Shown here: one piece after another, positions 9,091 to 17,616 of the stretch
Layout of the letters: the number at the start of each line of letters is the position of its first letter
How positions within the stretch are numbered: the stretch's first letter is position 1
From: Nonomuraea indica
GTDB taxonomy: Bacteria; Actinomycetota; Actinomycetes; Streptosporangiales; Streptosporangiaceae
Direction of reading: 5' to 3'
Assembly: GCF_002850745.1 (NCBI RefSeq)
Contig: NZ_KZ559468.1
Location: forward strand, 62,001 to 126,000
DNA length: 64,000 nt
Translations under genes and position numbers: made by a program
The notes under the pieces: model-generated
Seen by the model: only the letters and a program-made list of their open reading frames with translations
What the model was told of the DNA's origin: nothing
Databases searched by the model: none

Positions 9091-9873
9091 GTGAAGCTGG
9101 CGGTCAGCACGCTGGGAATGCCCGGCGAGGGGCTCGGCGCGGCGATCGAGGTGGCCACGGAGCACGGCTGCCAGGGGCTGGAGCTGCGCCTGCACCCCGA
9201 CACCGGGGTGCACGCCGGGCTCGGCCCCGGCGAACGGCGGTCGGTGCGCGAGCGGGTGGCGGACGCCGGCCTGGAGATCGCGGCGCTGGCCGGCTACGCG
9301 GGGGTGTGCGAGCCGGGCCCCGATGAGCCCGTGGTGGAGCACATCCTCGCCGACCTCGCCCTCGCCGCCGACGTGGGCGCGCCCGGCGTGCGGGTCTTCC
9401 CGCGCGGCGAGGACCCCGCCGTGGGCGCGCGCCGCCTCAGGGCCGTCTCGGCCGCGGCCCGCGACCTGGGCGTACGGGTGCTGGTGGAGACGCACGACGC
9501 GATGGCCACCGGGGCGAGCGTCGCCCGGCTGCTGGACGAGGCCGCCTGCCCCGAGACCACGGGTGTGATCTGGGACCTGCTGCATCCGTGGCGGCACGGC
9601 GAGCAGCCCGCCGACACGCTCGGCGCGCTCGGTCCGTGGCTGGCGTACGTGCAGGTCAAGGACGCCGTCTCGGCCGAGGACAGCACGCCGGTGCCGATGG
9701 GGACCGGTTCGGTGCCGCTGGAGGAGAGCGGCGTGCTGCTGCGCGCGTCAGGTTTCGACGGGTGGGTGTCGCTGGAGTGGGAGCGCACCTGGTACCCGCG
9801 GGTCGCCCCCGTGGGGGAGATCCTGCCGGGCGCGGCGGCCTGGGTCGAGCGCTTCGGCGGGGGTTCCCGGTGA
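9091..9873 (+). CDS. sugar phosphate isomerase/epimerase-type TIM barrel protein
   Basis: A 260-residue xylose-isomerase-like TIM barrel (AP endonuclease 2 superfamily). Barrel strands carry likely metal ligands: VLVETHDAM (Glu and His), IWDLLHPWR (Asp and His), YVQVKDA, and the final SLEWER glutamate. Such proteins isomerise or epimerise sugars, inositols or keto-sugars in the cytosol. The GTG at 9091 follows GGGAGG closely; an in-frame start further upstream would translate the tandem repeats and is disfavoured. The stop overlaps the next gene's GTG (GTGA), so the two are coupled. Confidence 0.82.
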   Translation: MKLAVSTLGMPGEGLGAAIEVATEHGCQGLELRLHPDTGVHAGLGPGERRSVRERVADAGLEIAALAGYAGVCEPGPDEPVVEHILADLALAADVGAPGVRVFPRGEDPAVGARRLRAVSAAARDLGVRVLVETHDAMATGASVARLLDEAACPETTGVIWDLLHPWRHGEQPADTLGALGPWLAYVQVKDAVSAEDSTPVPMGTGSVPLEESGVLLRASGFDGWVSLEWERTWYPRVAPVGEILPGAAAWVERFGGGSR

Positions 9874-10796
9874 GGGCCAAGGTGCTGGTCGTCGGCATGG
9901 ACGGCCTGCGCTTCGACCGGCTCGCCGCCCTCCGCCCGCCCGTGCTGACCACCCTCATGGAGACGGGCGCGTACGGCACGAGCCTGCTCCCGTACGGGGT
10001 GGCGGACGAGCCCCGCACCGGGTCGCCCGGCGAGGTGGTCCGTGAGCCCGGTGGCCACGACGCCGGAGTCGCGTCCGGTGGGGGGCGGGTCATCGCGGCG
10101 CGGACGGACTCCGGACCCGGATGGTCGTCGGTCGCGACGGGGGTGTGGCCGGACAAGCACGGCGTGGTGGACAACGCCTTCACAGGTGCCCAGTTCACGA
10201 AATATCCCGATTTCCTGACGCGGGCGGGGCAGGTCCGTCCCGGCCTGGTCACCGGGGCGTTCTTCTCCTGGCCGGCCCTGCGGGAGCATGGCGCCTTCGG
10301 CCCCCGCATCGGTGCCTTCGGGGTGTTCGACGGCTACGCCACGACCTGGGGCGCCGCCGACGAGCAGGTCGCCGAGGCCGCCCTGGAGCACCTGGCGGGC
10401 ACCGCCGCGGACCTGTCGTTCGTCTACCTCGGCGACACCGACGAGGTGGCCCACGCGCTCGGCCCGCTGGGCCGGGAGTACGCCGGCGCCCTCCACACCC
10501 AGGACCGCCAGCTCGGCGACCTGCTCGGCGCGATCCGCGCCCGCCCCTCGTACCCGGAGGAGCGGTGGACGGTGCTGGTCACCACCGACCACGGACACCT
10601 GGACGAGGGCGGCCACGGCGGCGTCTCCGCGGCCGAGCGCACGGTGTTCGTCATCGCCGCCCGCCTGGACGAGGACCTGGGCGGCGCCCGGCTCGACGCG
10701 CCCCGGCCGGTGGACGTCGCGCCCACCGCGCTGGCCGCCCTCGGCATCGACCCCGACCCGGCCTGGGATCTGGACGGGGTGCCGCTGCCCCTCTGA
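9870..10796 (+). CDS. alkaline-phosphatase-superfamily phosphodiesterase/nucleotide pyrophosphatase
   Basis: A 308-residue enzyme of the type I phosphodiesterase/nucleotide pyrophosphatase group. Metal-binding residues are spread in the expected order: VVGMDGLRFD (first Asp), SGPGWSSVATG at the nucleophile strand, YLGDTDEVAH (Asp and His), TTDHGH (Asp-His) and GGHGG. It would hydrolyse a phosphomono- or diester, plausibly on a sugar phosphate made or used by the coupled isomerase. There is a Gly-rich insertion near residues 45-70. No signal peptide is visible, so it is probably cytosolic. The GTG start overlaps the previous stop. Confidence 0.82.
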   Translation: MRAKVLVVGMDGLRFDRLAALRPPVLTTLMETGAYGTSLLPYGVADEPRTGSPGEVVREPGGHDAGVASGGGRVIAARTDSGPGWSSVATGVWPDKHGVVDNAFTGAQFTKYPDFLTRAGQVRPGLVTGAFFSWPALREHGAFGPRIGAFGVFDGYATTWGAADEQVAEAALEHLAGTAADLSFVYLGDTDEVAHALGPLGREYAGALHTQDRQLGDLLGAIRARPSYPEERWTVLVTTDHGHLDEGGHGGVSAAERTVFVIAARLDEDLGGARLDAPRPVDVAPTALAALGIDPDPAWDLDGVPLPL

Positions 10797-10803
10797 AGTC
10801 ATC

Positions 10804-10857
10804 AGGTGTTGGATTTCGCTGCGTCAGGGGCGACACTCGTAACGACGCCGAACACCT
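10804..10857 (+). promoter_or_regulatory. long inverted repeat in the leader of the PEP-synthase-like gene
   Basis: AGGTGTT at 10804-10810 pairs with AACACCT at 10851-10857, and the flanking bases nearly match as well. It lies 12 nt before the presumed TTG start. It could be an operator pair or a leader hairpin; no rifamycin-associated element that I know was recognised. Confidence 0.35.
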
Positions 10858-10868
10858 GGATGTGACCC

Positions 10869-13565
10869 TTGACCACCGCGCCGCGGTTCTCCGAGATCGA
10901 CGCCGGGATGCTCGCCGAAGTAGGCGGCAAGGCCGCCCACCTCGGCGAGCTGACCCGGGCCGGCCTGCCGGTCCCGCCCGGCTGGGCGCTGACCACCGAG
11001 GCCTACCGCCGGGTCGCCGAGGCGGCGGGCCTCGCGGAGGTCATCGCCGGCGGGGGAAGCGCGGCCGGCCTGGCCGGGGCCGCCCGGACGCGGCTGCTGG
11101 AGACGCCCGTCCCGGCCGAGGTGGCCGGAGCGGTCGTGGCCGCGTACGAGGAACTGGGCGGCGGGCCGGTCGCCGTGCGCTCGTCGGCGACGGCCGAGGA
11201 CCTGCCGTTCGCCAGCTTCGCCGGCCAGCAGGACACCTATCTCAACGTCGTGGGCGCCGACGCCGTGCTCGACGCCGTCCGCCGCTGCTGGGCGTCGCTG
11301 TGGACCGACCGCGCCGTCGCCTACCGCGAGGCCAACGGCATCGACCACGCCGGGGTCCGGATCGCGGTGGTCGTGCAGGTCATGGTGGACGCGCGGGTGG
11401 CCGGGGTGATGTTCACCGCGAACCCGCTCACGGGCCGGCGGCACGAGGCGGTCATCGACGCGAGCCCCGGCCTCGGCGAGGCCGTGGTCTCCGGCGCGGT
11501 GAACCCCGACCGCTTCGTCGTGGACACCGCCACCGGCAGCGTCCTCGACCGGCACGAGGGCGACAAACGCCTGGCCGTCCGCGCCGTGCCCGGCGGCGGC
11601 ACCCGGCGCGAGGAGCACGTCCCGGCCGGACTGTGCCTGACCGACGCCCAGGCACGCGACCTGGCCGGGCTGGGCGCCCGCGTGGAGCGGCACTACGGCG
11701 CGCCACAGGACATCGAATGGGCGATCGACGACGCCGGCCGGCTCTGGCTCACCCAGGCCAGACCCGTCACCACGCTCTACCCGCTGCCCGAGACCACGCG
11801 CGAGGGCCTGCGCGTCTACTTCAGCGTCAACGTCGCGCAGGGCGTCATGGGGCCGCTCACCCCGATGGGGCTGGCCGCGATCAAGCTGACGGCGGCCGGC
11901 GCGGCGCGGCTGTTCGGGTACGGGCCGGCGGTGCCGGGCGACGGGCCCGCGTTCATGGCCGAGTCGGGCGGGCGGCTGTGGCTCGACCTCACGACGGCCC
12001 TGCGCAGCCGGGCGGGCCGGATGATCCTGCCCCGGATGCTGCGGCTCGGCGAGGCCCGCGCCGCCGTCGTCGTGGACCGGCTGATGACGGACCCGCGCCT
12101 GTCGGTGATCCACACCACGCGCCGCCCGGTCGTGCGGGCCGCGGCCCGCTTCGCCCGGCGGATCCACCTGCCCGCCCGCGTGCTGCGGGCGCTCGCCGGC
12201 CCCCGCGGGTCGCACGCGTACGTCCGCGGGCTCGGCGAGCGGATCGACCGGCGGCTGCGCGTGCCCGCCGGGGCGACGCCCGCCCAGCGCCTCGACCACG
12301 CCGAACGGGTGCTCGCCGGCACGTTCCCGCTCGTCGTGTCCGTCATGCCCTTCGTGATCACCGGCTACGGCCTGTTCGCGCTGGCCGCCCGGCTGTCCGG
12401 CGTGCCGCTGGGCGAGATGCAGGACGTGCTGCGCAGCCTGCCCGCCAACCCCACCACGGAGATGGACCTGGAACTGTGGGCGCTGGCCGGCCGGATCGAG
12501 CCCGAGCCGTTCCGGGAACTGCCGGTGCACGAGCTGGCGCGCCGCTACCGGGACGGCGCGCTGCCCCCGAAGGCGCAGCGCGAGATCGCCGGTTTCCTCG
12601 GCAGGTACGGGCACCGCGGCGTCGCCGAGATCGACCTGGGCCTGCCGCGGTGGTCGGAGGACCCCGCGCACATCCTCGGCGTGCTCGCCAACTACCTGCG
12701 CACCGGCGTCGCGGACGGCCCCGCGCCCGACGAGCTGTTCGACCGCGGAGCCGCCGACGCGGAGGCGGCCGTGGCCGCCGTCGTCGCCCGCGCCCGGCGC
12801 GGCGGGCGGCTGCGGGGCGCGGTCACCCGGTTCGCGCTGCGCCGGACCAGGGCCTACGGGGGACTGCGCGAGATGCCGAAATTCCTCCTCGTCCAGACGC
12901 TGGCCGGGGTGCGGAGCAGCATGCTCGCGGTCGGCGAGCACCTCGCCGCCGCCGGGGTGCTCGCCGACGCGGACGACGTGTTCTTCCTGACCTTCGCCGA
13001 GGCCAGAGCGGCCCTGCCGGGCTGCGACCCGGGTCGCGACGGGTACGGCACGGGCGGTGAGTGGGGCGGTGACCTGGGTCGCGACGGGTACGGCACGGGC
13101 GGTGAGCCGGGCGGTGACCTGCGTGAGCTGGTAGCGGGGCGGCGCGCGGCCTACGAGCGGGAGGCGCGCCGCAGGCACGTCCCCCGGGTCATGCTATCCG
13201 ACGGCACCGAGCCCGAGGCCCAGGCCGCCGCCACCGCCGAGCCCGGCTTCCTCCGCGGAAGCGCGGCCTCGGCGGGCACCGTCACCGGTCCCGCCCGGGT
13301 GGTGCTCGACCCGGTCGGCGCGCACCTGGAGCCCGGCGAGATCCTGGTCTGCCCGTCCACCGACCCCGGCTGGACCCCGCTGTTCCTCACCGCGGGCGGG
13401 CTGGTGATGGAGATGGGCGGCGCGATGTCGCACGGAGCGGTCGTGGCCCGCGAGTACGGCATCCCGGCCGTCGTCGGAGTCGCCGACGCCACCCGCCGCA
13501 TCACCACCGGCGCCCGCATCACCGTGGACGGCGCCGCCGGCACCGTCACCCTCCAGGAGGCCTGA
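10869..13565 (+). CDS. PEP synthase / rifampin phosphotransferase-like enzyme
   Basis: An 898-residue three-part protein. The N-terminus is the PEP/pyruvate-binding ATP-grasp domain (LAEVGGKAAHLGEL, then AVRSSATAEDLPFASFAGQQ and VMFTANPLTG). The C-terminal swivel domain carries the phosphorylatable histidine in GGAMSHGAVVAREYGIPAVV. The middle region is not the PEP-binding TIM barrel of true PEP synthase; length and layout fit rifampin phosphotransferase (Rph), which inactivates rifamycins with ATP, and its many actinobacterial paralogues. TTG at 10869 is the only start that retains the full ATP-grasp N-terminus; an ATG nearby is followed at once by TGA. An in-frame tandem duplication lies at 13031-13120. 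Confidence 0.8.
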   Translation: MTTAPRFSEIDAGMLAEVGGKAAHLGELTRAGLPVPPGWALTTEAYRRVAEAAGLAEVIAGGGSAAGLAGAARTRLLETPVPAEVAGAVVAAYEELGGGPVAVRSSATAEDLPFASFAGQQDTYLNVVGADAVLDAVRRCWASLWTDRAVAYREANGIDHAGVRIAVVVQVMVDARVAGVMFTANPLTGRRHEAVIDASPGLGEAVVSGAVNPDRFVVDTATGSVLDRHEGDKRLAVRAVPGGGTRREEHVPAGLCLTDAQARDLAGLGARVERHYGAPQDIEWAIDDAGRLWLTQARPVTTLYPLPETTREGLRVYFSVNVAQGVMGPLTPMGLAAIKLTAAGAARLFGYGPAVPGDGPAFMAESGGRLWLDLTTALRSRAGRMILPRMLRLGEARAAVVVDRLMTDPRLSVIHTTRRPVVRAAARFARRIHLPARVLRALAGPRGSHAYVRGLGERIDRRLRVPAGATPAQRLDHAERVLAGTFPLVVSVMPFVITGYGLFALAARLSGVPLGEMQDVLRSLPANPTTEMDLELWALAGRIEPEPFRELPVHELARRYRDGALPPKAQREIAGFLGRYGHRGVAEIDLGLPRWSEDPAHILGVLANYLRTGVADGPAPDELFDRGAADAEAAVAAVVARARRGGRLRGAVTRFALRRTRAYGGLREMPKFLLVQTLAGVRSSMLAVGEHLAAAGVLADADDVFFLTFAEARAALPGCDPGRDGYGTGGEWGGDLGRDGYGTGGEPGGDLRELVAGRRAAYEREARRRHVPRVMLSDGTEPEAQAAATAEPGFLRGSAASAGTVTGPARVVLDPVGAHLEPGEILVCPSTDPGWTPLFLTAGGLVMEMGGAMSHGAVVAREYGIPAVVGVADATRRITTGARITVDGAAGTVTLQEA
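13031..13120 (+). repeat. in-frame 45-bp tandem duplication inside the PEP-synthase-like gene
   Basis: Two adjacent copies (13031-13075 and 13076-13120) encode GRDGYGTGGEWGGDL and GRDGYGTGGEPGGDL. They differ by few bases, which suggests a recent duplication, and sit in the linker before the phosphohistidine swivel domain. Confidence 0.85.
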
Positions 13566-14071
13566 CGGCGCCCGCGCGGAATTTCTGGACGTTTCCTGTA
13601 CGCCCGGTCCGCATGCTGGGACCGCAGCGGAACGCACCAGGACCGCCCGGCGCACCCCCCTCCACGCCCGCCGGGCACCGCGGGCCGCCCGGCCCACCTC
13701 CACAGGCCGGGCGGCCCGCCCCGCTGCCGCCCCGCGTCGGCGGGGCAGGCTCGTGTCAGCCGCGCAGGGCCGCGTCGGCGGGCGGGCTCGTGTCAGTCGC
13801 GCAGGCCCGCGCCGGTCGCGCAGGCCCGCATCGGCGGCGCTGGTCCGGTGTCGGCCGCGCAGGTCCGTGTCGGCGGGCGGGCTCGTGTCGGCGGGCGGGC
13901 TCGTGTCGGTCGCGCGGGCCCGCATCGGCGGCGCTGGTCCCGTGTCGGCCGCGCAGGCCCGCGTCGGCGGGCTCGTGTCAGCCGTGCAGGCCCGCGTCGG
14001 TCGCGCAGGCCCGCATCGGCGGCGCTGGTCCCGTGTCGGTCGCGTCGGCCGGCCAGGGCCGTGCGGTGAGC
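13566..14071. repeat. 506-bp gap holding a degenerate tandem-repeat array
   Basis: From about 13745 to 14055 the sequence is built from shuffled short modules such as GTGTCGGCCGCGCAGGC and CATCGGCGGCGCTGGTCC. A longer composite recurs with the word CCCGCATCGG at 13825, 13919 and 14010, i.e. spacings of 94 and 91 bases. Several frames stay open because of composition, but none has a start signal or recognisable product. The first 180 bases hold nothing I can name. The array separates two convergent genes. Confidence 0.7.
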
Positions 14072-15136
14072 TCAGGCCGCCAGGCGCAGGGCGCGGGCCA
14101 CGTCCGCGGTGGCGGCCGTCGTCTCCACCGGCGCGTACCCGCCGCGCAGCGCGGCGTCGGCGTCCTTGAGGCCGTTCCCGCTGAGAGTGATCACGACGCG
14201 CAGCCCGGAGGGGAGAAGCCCGCGGCGGTGCCGGTCGAGCAGCCCCGCGATGCCCGCAGCCGAGGCCGGTTCGGCGAAGACGCCGTCGTGGCGGGCCACC
14301 GCCCGGTACGCCGCGAAGATCTGTTCGTCTGTCACGGCGGCGATGAGCCCCCCGGACTCGTCACGGGCGCCGACCGCGCCGTCCCAGGTCGCCGGGTGGC
14401 CGACACGGATGGCGGTGGCCTCCGTCGCGGGGTCGGCGACGGGCGCGCCGCGCACGAGCGGCGCCGCGCCCGCCGCCTGGAACCCCCACATGCGCGGCAC
14501 CCCGCCGGCCAGGCCCTCGGCGGCGTAGGCGCGGTAGCCCTGCCAGGTCGCGGTGATGTTCCCGCCGTTGCCCACGGGCAGGCAGTGCACGTCGGGCGCG
14601 TCGCCGAGCGCGTCCACGATCTCGTACGCCACCGTCCGCTGCCCCGCCAGCCGCAGCTCGTTGCGCACCGAGTTGACCAGCGCGACGGGGTGGTGCGCCG
14701 CCAGCTCGCGGGCCGCGCGCAGGCAGTCGTCGAACGTGCCGGCGATCTCCACGACCCGGGCGCCGTAGCGGACGGCCTGGCCCAGCTTGCCGAGGGCGAC
14801 GGCGCCCCTGGGCACCAGCACGGCCGCCGCGAGGCCGGCGCGGGCCGCGTAGGCGGCCGCCGAGGCGCTGGTGTTCCCCGTCGAGGCGCACAGCACGAGC
14901 TCGGCGCCGGACTCGGCGGCCCGGCTCACGGCCACGGTCATCCCTCGGTCCTTGAACGACCCGGTGGGGTTGGCGCCCTCCACCTTGAGCCACACGTCGC
15001 AGCCGGTCAGCGTGGACAGGTGGGCGGAGCGCAGCAGCGGTGTGGCGCCCTCGTGCAGGGAGACGGACGGGGTGGCGTCGGTGACGGGGAGCCAGCGCCG
15101 GTAGCGGCTGTCGATCAGTCCATGCCAGGTGGTCAT
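14072..15136 (-). CDS. thrC: threonine synthase-like PLP enzyme
   Basis: A 354-residue fold-type II PLP enzyme. The PLP lysine is in [11 protein letters not shown], the phosphate-binding and core segments [13 protein letters not shown] and [15 protein letters not shown] are those of threonine synthase, and LSGNGLKD lies near the C-terminus. It would convert O-phosphohomoserine to threonine. No homoserine dehydrogenase or kinase gene is adjacent, so this may be a second copy or a related beta-eliminating enzyme. ATG 15136 is chosen; another ATG four codons upstream (15148) is possible. It is divergent from an RpiR regulator across a 65-bp spacer. Confidence 0.85.
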   Translation of the reverse strand: MTTWHGLIDSRYRRWLPVTDATPSVSLHEGATPLLRSAHLSTLTGCDVWLKVEGANPTGSFKDRGMTVAVSRAAESGAELVLCASTGNTSASAAAYAARAGLAAAVLVPRGAVALGKLGQAVRYGARVVEIAGTFDDCLRAARELAAHHPVALVNSVRNELRLAGQRTVAYEIVDALGDAPDVHCLPVGNGGNITATWQGYRAYAAEGLAGGVPRMWGFQAAGAAPLVRGAPVADPATEATAIRVGHPATWDGAVGARDESGGLIAAVTDEQIFAAYRAVARHDGVFAEPASAAGIAGLLDRHRRGLLPSGLRVVITLSGNGLKDADAALRGGYAPVETTAATADVARALRLAA

Positions 15137-15147
15137 GCGCCGGACCA

Positions 15148-15197
15148 TAACATTTGTTTCGCTGATTGAGCCAATGCCGAGTTCATGTAACATTCGT
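15148..15197. promoter_or_regulatory. paired TAACATTYGT elements in the divergent thrC/rpiR region
   Basis: TAACATTTGT (15148-15157) and TAACATTCGT (15188-15197) are direct repeats exactly 40 bp apart, about four helical turns. They flank both start regions and are candidate binding sites for the adjacent RpiR-family regulator. The right copy also contains TAACAT (15188-15193), which lies 8 nt before the rpiR ATG and could be its -10 box for a leaderless transcript. Confidence 0.5.
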
Positions 15198-15201
15198 CAG
15201 T

Positions 15202-16035
15202 ATGGATGCCGACGCCCTCGTGACCCGGCTGGGGGAGATGTATCCCGGGCTGCCGCCAGGCGAGCGGGCCATCGCCCGGGTGCTTCTCGACGACTACCCG
15301 TTCGCGGCGCTCGGCTCGCTGCGCACCCTCGCCGAGCGGGCCGGCGTCAGCCCGCCCACCGCCTCGCGCCTGGTCGGCCGGCTCGGGTTCGCCGGTTTCG
15401 CCGACTTCCAGGCCGCCGTACGGGCCGATGCCCGCGAGCACGACCGGTCGCGGCTGAGCGAGTTCGTCACCCGGCCGCCCGGCCTCCACGACGCGGCCGA
15501 GGACCTCCGCTCCGGCCTGGCGGGCACGCTCGCCGCCGTGACCGGGCCGCTGCTCGACGCCGTCGCCGCCCGGCTGGCCGAGGCCGGCACGGTCTGGGCC
15601 CTCGGCGGGCCGCTCAGCGAGCTGGCCGCCGACTACCTCGTCCGCCAGCTCGCGGGACTGCGCCCCGGCGCGCACCGCGTCCCCGACCAGCCCGCCGCCC
15701 GTGCCCGTGTCCTGCTCGACCTGGGGCCGCCGGACGTCGTCGTCGCCTACGACTTCCGCCGCTACTCCGCCGCGACGGCCAGGTTCGTCCACGCGGCCCG
15801 CGCCCGCGGCGCCCGGCTGGTCCTCGTCACGGACGCCTGGGAGTCGCCGCTGGCCGGACAGGCCGAGGTGCTGATCCGGCTGCCCCGCGAGGCCGCCGGA
15901 CCCATCGCGCCCCTCACCCACGAGATCGCCGTCACCGAGCTGATCCTCGTCGCCGCGGCCGCCCGCCTCGACCCGGCGGCCCGGCTCGCCGCCCTCGACG
16001 CCCTCACCCGCGACCTGTCACCGCCCGACGCCTGA
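15202..16035 (+). CDS. MurR/RpiR-family transcriptional regulator
   Basis: A 277-residue regulator with an N-terminal RpiR helix-turn-helix (LPPGERAIARVLLDDYPFAA, then LAERAGVSPPTASRLVGRLG followed by FAGFADFQAAV) and a C-terminal SIS sugar-isomerase-like domain from about residue 115. These regulators sense phosphosugars. ATG 15202 has no Shine-Dalgarno sequence; a TAACAT hexamer lies 8 nt upstream, consistent with leaderless translation. It is divergent from the threonine-synthase-like gene, which it may control. Confidence 0.88.
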   Translation: MDADALVTRLGEMYPGLPPGERAIARVLLDDYPFAALGSLRTLAERAGVSPPTASRLVGRLGFAGFADFQAAVRADAREHDRSRLSEFVTRPPGLHDAAEDLRSGLAGTLAAVTGPLLDAVAARLAEAGTVWALGGPLSELAADYLVRQLAGLRPGAHRVPDQPAARARVLLDLGPPDVVVAYDFRRYSAATARFVHAARARGARLVLVTDAWESPLAGQAEVLIRLPREAAGPIAPLTHEIAVTELILVAAAARLDPAARLAALDALTRDLSPPDA

Positions 16036-16093
16036 CCCTCGACCCTGCCTGTGCCGGATGCCGCCGACCGCCTCACGACCACCTCGGCAAGCC

Positions 16094-16135
16094 CGCCCGG
16101 GCCCGCTTCGCCCCCGCCCGGGCCCGCTTCGCCCC
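16094..16135. repeat. 21-bp perfect tandem duplication
   Basis: Two adjacent copies of a 21-base unit containing GCCCGGGCCCGCTTCGCC lie at 16094-16114 and 16115-16135, in the gap between convergent genes. No gene is supported in this gap. Confidence 0.75.
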
Positions 16136-16214
16136 CGCTCCGACCTGGCCGCCAAGAGCCGACGCGCACCTCGGTCGCCGGGGGCATGCCGGCGGCCGGC
16201 CGGGAAGCCGCCGG

Positions 16215-16793
16215 TCAGCTCACGCAGTCCTGGTTCTTCAGCCCCAGGGCCAGCGCCTCCACCTTGCCGCGCCGGTTGACGCCGAAGTAGTAGTACGCCT
16301 TCGGGTTGCCGGGCGCGGTGGCGTACCAGCCGCTCACCTCCTCCTTGACGCCGGGGTAGGCCTTCTTGACCTGGCGCAGCGTGGCGCCGGTGCCGATGCC
16401 CCGGGGCGTCCGGACGTCCTTCGGCGCGAAGATGACGGCCACGCCGCGCCGGGCCGAGATGTAGAGGCCGATCTCGTCGCGCGGGTTGCGGTGGGCCTTG
16501 TAGTCCCAGCCGGAGCAGTGGCCACGCGACTTCAGCACGATCTTCCCGGTGGCCTTGGCCTGCTTGGCCGTCATGCCCAGCCGGACGCCGCCGTAGCCGT
16601 ACGGGCCGAAGGCGCCCTTCGGCGCGGCGACGACCGAGGTCGTGGCGAAGGTCGTGGCGGCGGTCGTGGCGGCGGTCGTGGCGGCGATCGTGGTGGGCGC
16701 CGCAGCGGCCGCGGCGGGTGCCGCGGCCGCCAGCAGGGTGCCGGCCGCCAGCGCCGCCACCACCGGCATCGGCCGGCTCGTTCGGTGATTCAT
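16215..16793 (-). CDS. secreted protein of unknown function with Ala/Thr linker
   Basis: A 192-residue exported protein. It has a signal peptide (RPMPVVAALAAGTLLAAAA), an Ala/Thr-rich linker of about 20 residues, then a 125-residue domain starting FGPYGYGGVRLGMTAKQAK. Two cysteines (RGHCSGWD and the C-terminal NQDCVS) may form a disulfide. The GxRLGM-TxxQ segment resembles small extracellular domains that follow signal peptides in many actinobacterial proteins, but I cannot name a function. Its ATG overlaps the TGA of the upstream TetR gene (ATGA), so it is translationally coupled to a repressor, an unusual pairing. Confidence 0.7.
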   Translation of the reverse strand: MNHRTSRPMPVVAALAAGTLLAAAAPAAAAAAPTTIAATTAATTAATTFATTSVVAAPKGAFGPYGYGGVRLGMTAKQAKATGKIVLKSRGHCSGWDYKAHRNPRDEIGLYISARRGVAVIFAPKDVRTPRGIGTGATLRQVKKAYPGVKEEVSGWYATAPGNPKAYYYFGVNRRGKVEALALGLKNQDCVS

Positions 16794-17533
16794 GGTGCCC
16801 CCGCATTCGTGGCAGGTGATGTGTCCCTTGTTCGATGAGCGGGAGCGGCCGAAGGTTCGCGGCTTTCCGTACCGGGAGAGGCGCGGGTGGCCGCCGCCGG
16901 CGGCAGCACGTCGATGCTCAGGGCGCCGAAGTAGCCTTGGGCGGCGAACTGGACGATCGTCTCGGCCATCCGTCGCGCGGGTAGCGGCCGGTCGTGTTCC
17001 AGCCACCAGGTGATGGCTCCGAGGATCAGGTTGGCCGCGAGCACGAGCACAAGGTCCTCAGCTGTCCCGCCCTGTCCCGTGCCGGGAGCGTCGCGGTCCC
17101 GGACGGCGCGCAGCCGATCACGGGCCAGGTCTACGCAGCGCTCCCGCAGCCGGGCGATGAACCATGGGTCCCCGCGCCGCCCGAGCAGCGCCGCGTACAG
17201 CCGATGATGCCGGCCGACATGCTCGAACAGCTGCTCCCAGCCGGCGAGCCGCTCAGGCACCGGGACGTGGCCGCCCGGGCCGAGTCCGGCCGGCAACTCG
17301 CCGATGACCTCCTCGACGATCTCCTCGACCAGCGCGTACTTGTCCTGGTAGTAGCGGTAGAACGTGGCCCGGTTGATCATCGCGCTCCGGGCGATGTCGC
17401 CGACCGTGGTCTCGGCGAACCCCTTCGCCTCCACGAGCTCGATCAGCGCCTGGCGGATGAGCCTCCGGGTGCGCGCCGCCTGCAGCCCGCCCGGTTGATG
17501 CGACATCTGCCGCCGCGTGTTGCCTTCCGCCAC
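16790..17533 (-). CDS. TetR/AcrR-family transcriptional regulator
   Basis: A 247-residue regulator. The N-terminal TetR helix-turn-helix is clear (RRLIRQALIELVEAKGFAE, then TTVGDIARSAMINRATFYRY and YYQDKYALVEE), and the ligand-binding region ends in a TetR_C-like segment (WWLEHDRPLPARRMAE). The GTG start at 17533 follows GGAAGG by about 8 nt. It is divergent from an alpha/beta hydrolase gene 83 bp away, its probable target, and overlaps the downstream secreted-protein gene. The last 35 residues are a Pro/Ala/Thr-rich tail beyond the usual domain. Confidence 0.9.
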   Translation of the reverse strand: MAEGNTRRQMSHQPGGLQAARTRRLIRQALIELVEAKGFAETTVGDIARSAMINRATFYRYYQDKYALVEEIVEEVIGELPAGLGPGGHVPVPERLAGWEQLFEHVGRHHRLYAALLGRRGDPWFIARLRERCVDLARDRLRAVRDRDAPGTGQGGTAEDLVLVLAANLILGAITWWLEHDRPLPARRMAETIVQFAAQGYFGALSIDVLPPAAATRASPGTESREPSAAPAHRTRDTSPATNAGAP

Positions 17534-17616
17534 ATCCGTGCCTTCCTGCCGGTGGTGGGTCCGCGATCAGCGGCCGAAGCTGGGTGCGCAAGCGCCCGAT
17601 CGACGAAGGGGAAACC

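Noticed and set aside
10804-10857. Possible rifamycin-associated element before the Rph-like gene
   Set aside because: There is an inverted repeat, but it does not match the element as I remember it, so only a generic repeat is reported.
13753-14169. Open frames across the repeat array
   Set aside because: Several frames stay open because of repeated GC-rich modules; no ribosome site and no domain.
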